DNA of 16,898 nucleotides, taken from DAOTTI01 sp034437795 (lineage in GTDB: Bacteria; Chloroflexota; UBA11872; UBA12225). This document shows positions 13,532 through 16,898 of the stretch, piece by piece. The translations under genes were made by a program, and so were the position numbers. The notes below the pieces were generated by a model. It did not search any database, was not told the DNA's origin, and saw nothing but the letters and a program-made list of their open reading frames with translations. The stretch is taken from NCBI GenBank assembly GCA_034437795.1, contig DAOTTI010000239.1, positions 1 through 16,898 on the forward strand. The letters run 5' to 3'. The number at the start of each line of letters is the position of its first letter. The first letter of the stretch is position 1.

Positions 13532-15508
13532 CGGGGGACGGAAGAGCCCGCCCAGCACGCGCGTGAACTCGTACACGTCCAGCACGGGGTGCAGGTCCGG
13601 CTCGCGCTCCTGCGCCAGGCGCTCGGCCTTGGCCCACGCCTGCGCGGCTGCTTGGTCGTCGCCGGCTACGCGGTGCCCCAGCGCCTGCGCCAGGTGCAGG
13701 CAGACCTCCGCGTGCGCGTCCAGGTAGTGCCACGAGCGGGCGTGGCAGGGGTCATCGGCGCCCAGGTTGCGTTGGATGACCGGCCGGAAGGCGGCGATGG
13801 CGGCTGGAATGCGGGCGTACCCCTCCGCCACCGAGGCGTCGCGCCTGGGCTTCTCGCCCCGCAGGTACGGCGGGTCGAAGAGGCGCGAGAGCTCGCGGCA
13901 GTACTCCAGGCAGGCGAGGCCATCGGCGCCGAACGCGCTGCGGAAGTAGTCTTCGGCAATGGCGCTGAACTCCACGTCCTTGTTCCACAGCGTGCGCCCC
14001 ATCACCGCCATGCCCAGGCCGGTGGGGAAGAAGGCCCGCTGCACCTGGCAGCTAACCAGCCCGTTCAGGCCGAGCGCCGCTAGGCCGCGGATATCCTGAT
14101 GCAGCACCTCAGCGATGGCGACCGAGCCCGGGTCCTTGTAATGGTCCCACATGAAGTGGTAGTCGAAGTCGAAGCCGTCGCCCTGAAAGAGGCGCTGCCA
14201 GGCCCGCAGGAAGGCGACGTTGCCGTCCACGTCCTTGGGAAACCTCAGCCTGTTGCGCTCGTAGGGCGGCAACGCCGGCAGGGACGACTCGTCCGGCGCG
14301 GCCAAGGCGGCGGTGAACGACTTGCTGTACGTGCGCGTGATCGGCGCGAACATGAGCAGGAAGCGGTCGGGGTTCTGGATGCGCTCCGTCTCCGGCGGCC
14401 ACAGCAGGTCGACGTAGATCAGGAAGACGATGCGTACGGGCAGGCGCTCGGCCGTGAGCCGCTCGTCTAGCTCATTCAGCAGGCGCAAGTACCAGTCGGC
14501 TGGCCTGGCCTGCCGGCAGCCATTGCACTCGCAGTGGTTGTTCGAGCCGTCCGCCAGCCAGAAGTGGATCACGTCCACCTCGGGATGGGCGCGGGCGTAC
14601 TGAACGACGTCGCCGGTGACGAGCGCCCGTACCTCCGGATTGGAATAGCAGAGGTTGGTGTTGAGCGGGATCCCCTGCCAGAGGTCGCGCCTGCCGCCGA
14701 TCTCGGCCAGGTACGCTCGTGCGCCCTCCGGCACCGGTGGCGGCGGATACTCCCAGCCCAGGCCGGGTATGCCCAGGGGCTCGCAGGTCCACCCGTGGCC
14801 GACGTCGTGGAAGACGAGCCCGCGCCTGGCGATCTCTCCCGCAAGCTGCGCCTTGAGCGCTCGGGCGCGCTCGACCGAGAACGGCTCCGGCGACAGCAGC
14901 GGGTTGCCACGGTGAGAGTACCAGCGCTCGAAAAAGGTGTACGGCTCGCGGAACTGGGTGAAGTAGGTGTTGAAGCCGGCCTTCGGCGCCCAGTCCACGA
15001 TGTCCCGCACGTGCTCGTAGCTCACCGCGCCCTCGATGCAGATGCCGCGGTGCCGGTACGAGGCCGCCTCCGCCACGCGGATGGAGCGGGCGCCCAGCGC
15101 CGCGGCGTCGATCCGCGGCAGGTACTCCCCGTCCGGTCCAGGGCGGACCCAGCGGCAGCCCAGCTCAGCCAGGTAGCGATAGGCGGCGAGCAGCACGCTC
15201 CGCGGGTTGCTGCCGGCGACGATGCCGGTCGCACCGTTCGTCTCGACGTAGATGGCGTCGTCCCACTCAGGCTGCCGCACCGCCGGCCAGGGGCGGAACT
15301 GCCCGCCGAACTGTTCAAAGGCGCCGAGCGTCAGGCTCCCCTCCTGCAGGGCGGCCGGACCCGTCGCGCCGCCCCGCGCGTGAGCGATGGCCCCGGGGCT
15401 CAGCCCCAAGAGCCTGGCCAGATACCTGGCAAGCTCCTCAGCCGCGAAGGCCACCGCGGGCGCTTCGCTGAGCGTCAGGATGCGAATGGGCGAGATGTCG
15501 CGTGCCAT
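13517..15508 (-). CDS. DUF4838 domain protein (glycoside-hydrolase-like)
   Basis: 663 residues. The N-terminal part (about 5-135: AAEELARYLARLLG, SVLLAAYRYLAELGCRWVRPGPDGEYLP) resembles the small domain that precedes the catalytic barrel in GH20 and GH67-type enzymes. The central barrel-like region (about 150-480) contains the DUF4838 signature, VDVIHFWLADGSNNHCECNG at 311-330, completed by Cys331. Cys326, Cys328 and Cys331 form a C-x-C-x-x-C group that may bind metal. The C-terminal ~150 residues are helical. No signal peptide is seen, so it is probably cytoplasmic. Such proteins are presumed to act on glycans or uronic-acid sugars, but no activity can be assigned. The ATG has GAGCAGGA upstream. 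It is convergent with Gfo/Idh/MocA (2), a possible functional partner. Confidence 0.85.
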   Translation of the reverse strand: MARDISPIRILTLSEAPAVAFAAEELARYLARLLGLSPGAIAHARGGATGPAALQEGSLTLGAFEQFGGQFRPWPAVRQPEWDDAIYVETNGATGIVAGSNPRSVLLAAYRYLAELGCRWVRPGPDGEYLPRIDAAALGARSIRVAEAASYRHRGICIEGAVSYEHVRDIVDWAPKAGFNTYFTQFREPYTFFERWYSHRGNPLLSPEPFSVERARALKAQLAGEIARRGLVFHDVGHGWTCEPLGIPGLGWEYPPPPVPEGARAYLAEIGGRRDLWQGIPLNTNLCYSNPEVRALVTGDVVQYARAHPEVDVIHFWLADGSNNHCECNGCRQARPADWYLRLLNELDERLTAERLPVRIVFLIYVDLLWPPETERIQNPDRFLLMFAPITRTYSKSFTAALAAPDESSLPALPPYERNRLRFPKDVDGNVAFLRAWQRLFQGDGFDFDYHFMWDHYKDPGSVAIAEVLHQDIRGLAALGLNGLVSCQVQRAFFPTGLGMAVMGRTLWNKDVEFSAIAEDYFRSAFGADGLACLEYCRELSRLFDPPYLRGEKPRRDASVAEGYARIPAAIAAFRPVIQRNLGADDPCHARSWHYLDAHAEVCLHLAQALGHRVAGDDQAAAQAWAKAERLAQEREPDLHPVLDVYEFTRVLGGLFRPPRATP

Positions 15509-15566
15509 AGCGGTCCTGCTCTCGTGCCACCCCCTGAGCGTTGGATGGTAGCGCCATGCCGGTCTC

Positions 15567-15672
15567 TAGCCTGGCTTATTCACGGCCAGAGAAGGGTCCC
15601 CTCGCCCAAAGGGAGAGCGGGAGCCCCCGAAGCGGGCGGCGGTGAGGGCTCCGCTCGGAGGTTACTCAGGCA
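15567..15672 (+). mobile_element. Family-1 palindromic repeat, copy F
   Basis: This is the best-preserved long copy in this orientation: TAGCCTGGCTTATTCACGGC, then CAGAGAAGGGTCCCCTCGCC, AAAGGGAGAGCGGGAGCCCC, GCGGGCGGCGGTGAGGGCTC and finally CGCTCGGAGG-TTACTCAGGC. It parallels the reverse complement of copy E over its full length. It lies ~60 bases upstream of the DUF4838 start and may contain or block promoter sequence there. Confidence 0.7.
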
Positions 15673-15685
15673 AGGCAACCGTCGT

Positions 15686-16021
15686 GTGTACTCCCTGGTC
15701 CGGTCGCACGAGCTCCTCGCTCTCATGGGGCGACTTCTGGACGACTTCCCTCGATGGAGCCTGCTCTTTACCTTGCTGTATGAGGTCCTTGCGTTCTCTC
15801 GACGAGCGGCCTCGCTCCCCGTGGCCGTCCGCGCGGTGGAAGCCAAACGGCTGCTGCGCGCTCGAGCCACTGATCTCCACTTGGTGGGACTGCCTGGACT
15901 GCCTCTGCCCCGATCTGACGTATTCGGAGCGGCGCTCTGGCAGGAGTTCGGGCGCTGGTCGCTCACCGGAGCCGCCACGCTGGCCGCGGGCGACGAAGGG
16001 AAAGCCGTGGCGGCCATCTAG
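15686..16021 (+). CDS. Hypothetical protein (weakly supported)
   Basis: 111 codons from a GTG at 15686, or 98 from the ATG at 15725. The plus frame gives plausible protein text with a hydrophobic segment, RWSLLFTLLYEVLAFS, and later DVFGAALWQEFGRWSLTG. The minus frames over the same DNA are rich in Arg, Gly and Ser, like shadows. I recognise no family. There is no clear ribosome site. The TAG stop (16019-16021) is part of the CTAGTGC end of the family-2 element, so the C-terminus may be an accident of insertion. A remnant of a longer gene is also possible. Confidence 0.3.
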   Translation: MYSLVRSHELLALMGRLLDDFPRWSLLFTLLYEVLAFSRRAASLPVAVRAVEAKRLLRARATDLHLVGLPGLPLPRSDVFGAALWQEFGRWSLTGAATLAAGDEGKAVAAI

Positions 16022-16105
16022 TGCCATTTCAGACGACCTATTCCAGGATGCGAGGCCCCGTGCCAGGGAGGATCCGGCCAAATCGCTGGCCTCATCGTGC
16101 ACTAG
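16018..16105. mobile_element. Family-2 palindromic element, right copy (complete)
   Basis: 88 bases bounded by CTAGTGC (16018-16024) and its reverse complement GCACTAG (16099-16105). It matches 1-84 of the window without gaps. No transposase is nearby. The left end supplies the stop of the hypothetical ORF. The element ends 39 bases before the tRNA terminator. Confidence 0.65.
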
Positions 16106-16144
16106 GCCACCAGTCAAGTGGTCGACGCCGGCATGGCCAGTCAA

Positions 16145-16193
16145 AAGACGGAGAAAGACGAAGGCGCCTTCGACTTTCGCTAGCGTCCGTCTT
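16145..16193 (-). terminator. Rho-independent terminator of tRNA-Leu
   Basis: On the minus strand, AAGACGGA pairs with TCCGTCTT around an inner stem made of GAAAGTCGAAGGC and GCCTTCGTCTTTC (one mismatch). The stem is followed by TT, giving a TCTTTT tail. It lies 33 bases past the tRNA 3' end in the right direction. Confidence 0.7.
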
Positions 16194-16225
16194 GTTCCGG
16201 CGCTCTGGGAGCGTTGCTGCAGGTC

Positions 16226-16312
16226 TGGTGCGGAAGGTGGGATTTGAACCCACACGCCCTTGCGGGCATTAGCTCCTAAGGCTAACGCGTCTGCCGGTTC
16301 CGCCACTTCCGC
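16226..16312 (-). tRNA. tRNA-Leu (anticodon UAG), CCA encoded
   Basis: Read on the minus strand, the acceptor stem GCGGAAG pairs with CTTCCGC, followed by A and an encoded CCA. The anticodon stem TTAGC/GCTAA holds the loop CTTAGGA, so the anticodon is TAG. A long variable arm (GCCCGCAAGGGC) marks a class II tRNA, and the T arm GTGGG-TTCAAAT-CCCAC is standard. The UAG anticodon reads CUN leucine codons. It is divergent from the membrane protein gene at 16359 and followed by a terminator. Confidence 0.95.
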
Positions 16313-16358
16313 GTGGGTGTCGTCGCCTGCATCAAAGTGTATCGTTTGTGCGGAGCGT

Positions 16359-16898
16359 GTGCCCCCTTCAGTCCACCGGAACCTGCTGGACGTGCTCGTC
16401 GCCCTCGGCCTTTCCGGCGCCACGGGCATCGTCTACTGGCTGATCGGCGCGCCGGCCGCACGCCAGCAGTCGGCGGCACCGCACTTCGTGCTCCTGGCCG
16501 ATGCCCTGCTGCATGGCCGGTTGTGGATCGATCCGGCCCGCGCAGCGGGGCTGGTGGACATCACGCCCTTCGGCGGGCGGATCTATGTGGCATTCCCGCC
16601 GTTGCCGGCCTTGCTCATGGCCCCCTTCGTGGCCATCGTGGGGCCGACCTTCAACGATGCGCTCTTTACGCTCGTTCTGGGCGCAGCCAACGCCGGGCTG
16701 GCGTACCTCCTGGCACGGCGCCTGAGCCGGCCCGGCCACGCCGGGCCCGGCCTGCCGCTCGGCCGGGTTCTGGCTGTCGCCATCGCCGCGCTCCTGGCTC
16801 TCGGCACCGTGCACTGCTACAGCTCGCTCATGGGGCGCGTCTGGTTTACGGCCCATGTCGTCGCCGTCACGTGCCTGTTGCTCTATCTCCTGGAATGT
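16359..16898 (+). CDS. Polytopic membrane protein, probable GT-C glycosyltransferase (partial, runs off the window)
   Basis: 180 codons without a stop, from a GTG at 16359 to the last base. The first helix is about residues 9-28 (LLDVLVALGLSGATGIVYWL). The external loop has HFVLLADALLHGRLWIDPAR, then GGRIYVAFPPLPALLMAPFV, which is typical of GT39/GT87-like or 'glycosyltransferase RgtA/B/C/D-like' proteins, where the Asp of LLADALLHG-type loops is often catalytic. More helices follow (LFTLVLGAANAGLAYLLA; VAIAALLALGTVHCY; VVAVTCLLLYLL). Codon use strongly favours G/C in third positions. A weak CGGAG lies ahead of the GTG. It diverges from tRNA-Leu with a 46-base gap. A role in moving lipid-linked sugars is inferred. 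Confidence 0.75.
   Translation, partial: MPPSVHRNLLDVLVALGLSGATGIVYWLIGAPAARQQSAAPHFVLLADALLHGRLWIDPARAAGLVDITPFGGRIYVAFPPLPALLMAPFVAIVGPTFNDALFTLVLGAANAGLAYLLARRLSRPGHAGPGLPLGRVLAVAIAALLALGTVHCYSSLMGRVWFTAHVVAVTCLLLYLLEC

Noticed and set aside
14534..16021. Long plus-strand ORF of 495 codons
   Set aside because: Its first two thirds are antisense to the DUF4838 gene and consist of Arg/Ala/Gly/His-rich shadow text. Only the end after 15686 is kept, as a weak separate ORF.
15662..16429. Minus-strand ORF of 255 codons through the tRNA
   Set aside because: It reads straight through tRNA-Leu (the familiar false text EPADALALGANARKGVWVQI) and its terminator hairpin.
1..16898. Defence island, prophage or biosynthetic cluster
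   Set aside because: No nuclease, helicase, integrase, phage structural gene or synthase was found; the genes are ordinary metabolic and envelope families.

Overview
The window is high-GC DNA with short, densely packed genes on both strands, several GTG starts, and intergenic gaps filled with palindromic repeats. The cell-wall amidase carries a C-terminal tandem repeat (YFPETG...VQYFQRARLEYHPE type) that I associate mainly with Chloroflexota. Together with the F420-type PPOX enzyme and the coxS-like iron-sulphur protein, this suggests a Chloroflexota (Thermomicrobia-like or related) chromosome. That is an inference from protein style, not from a phylogenetic marker.

Layout, left to right: (1) an MFS exporter (+) converging on a Gfo/Idh/MocA oxidoreductase (-), with a small cupin (+) diverging from it. 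(2) A secreted N-acetylmuramoyl-L-alanine amidase (-) diverging from an F420/PPOX-class enzyme (+), which converges on a large GT39-like membrane glycosyltransferase (-). (3) A GNAT acetyltransferase (+), a ~600-base gap, then a TIM-barrel sugar isomerase/epimerase-like protein (+). (4) A lone [2Fe-2S] subunit of a molybdenum hydroxylase (-), followed in the same frame after one TAG by the C-terminal scrap of a FAD subunit. (5) A second Gfo/Idh/MocA oxidoreductase (+) converging on a DUF4838 protein (-). (6) A small hypothetical ORF (+), tRNA-Leu(UAG) with its terminator (-), and the first 180 codons of another polytopic membrane protein (+) that runs off the window.

The two oxidoreductases, the isomerase-like protein and the DUF4838 protein all belong to families that act on sugars or cyclitols. 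They are not one operon, but they suggest a carbohydrate-modifying neighbourhood. No transporter, kinase or regulator for a defined pathway is visible.

The most distinctive feature is non-coding. Family 1 is an imperfectly palindromic, MITE/REP-like element of ~75-105 bases with ends like TAGCCYGG...; six copies sit in six gaps. Family 2 is an 88-base element with CTAGTGC ends; there is one copy near the right end and one cut by the left edge. In three copies the element ends supply the stop codons of adjacent reading frames: both convergent genes around 6362-6512, the FAD-subunit fragment at 10949, and the small ORF ending at 16021. No transposase, CRISPR array, prophage gene or recognised defence system is present.
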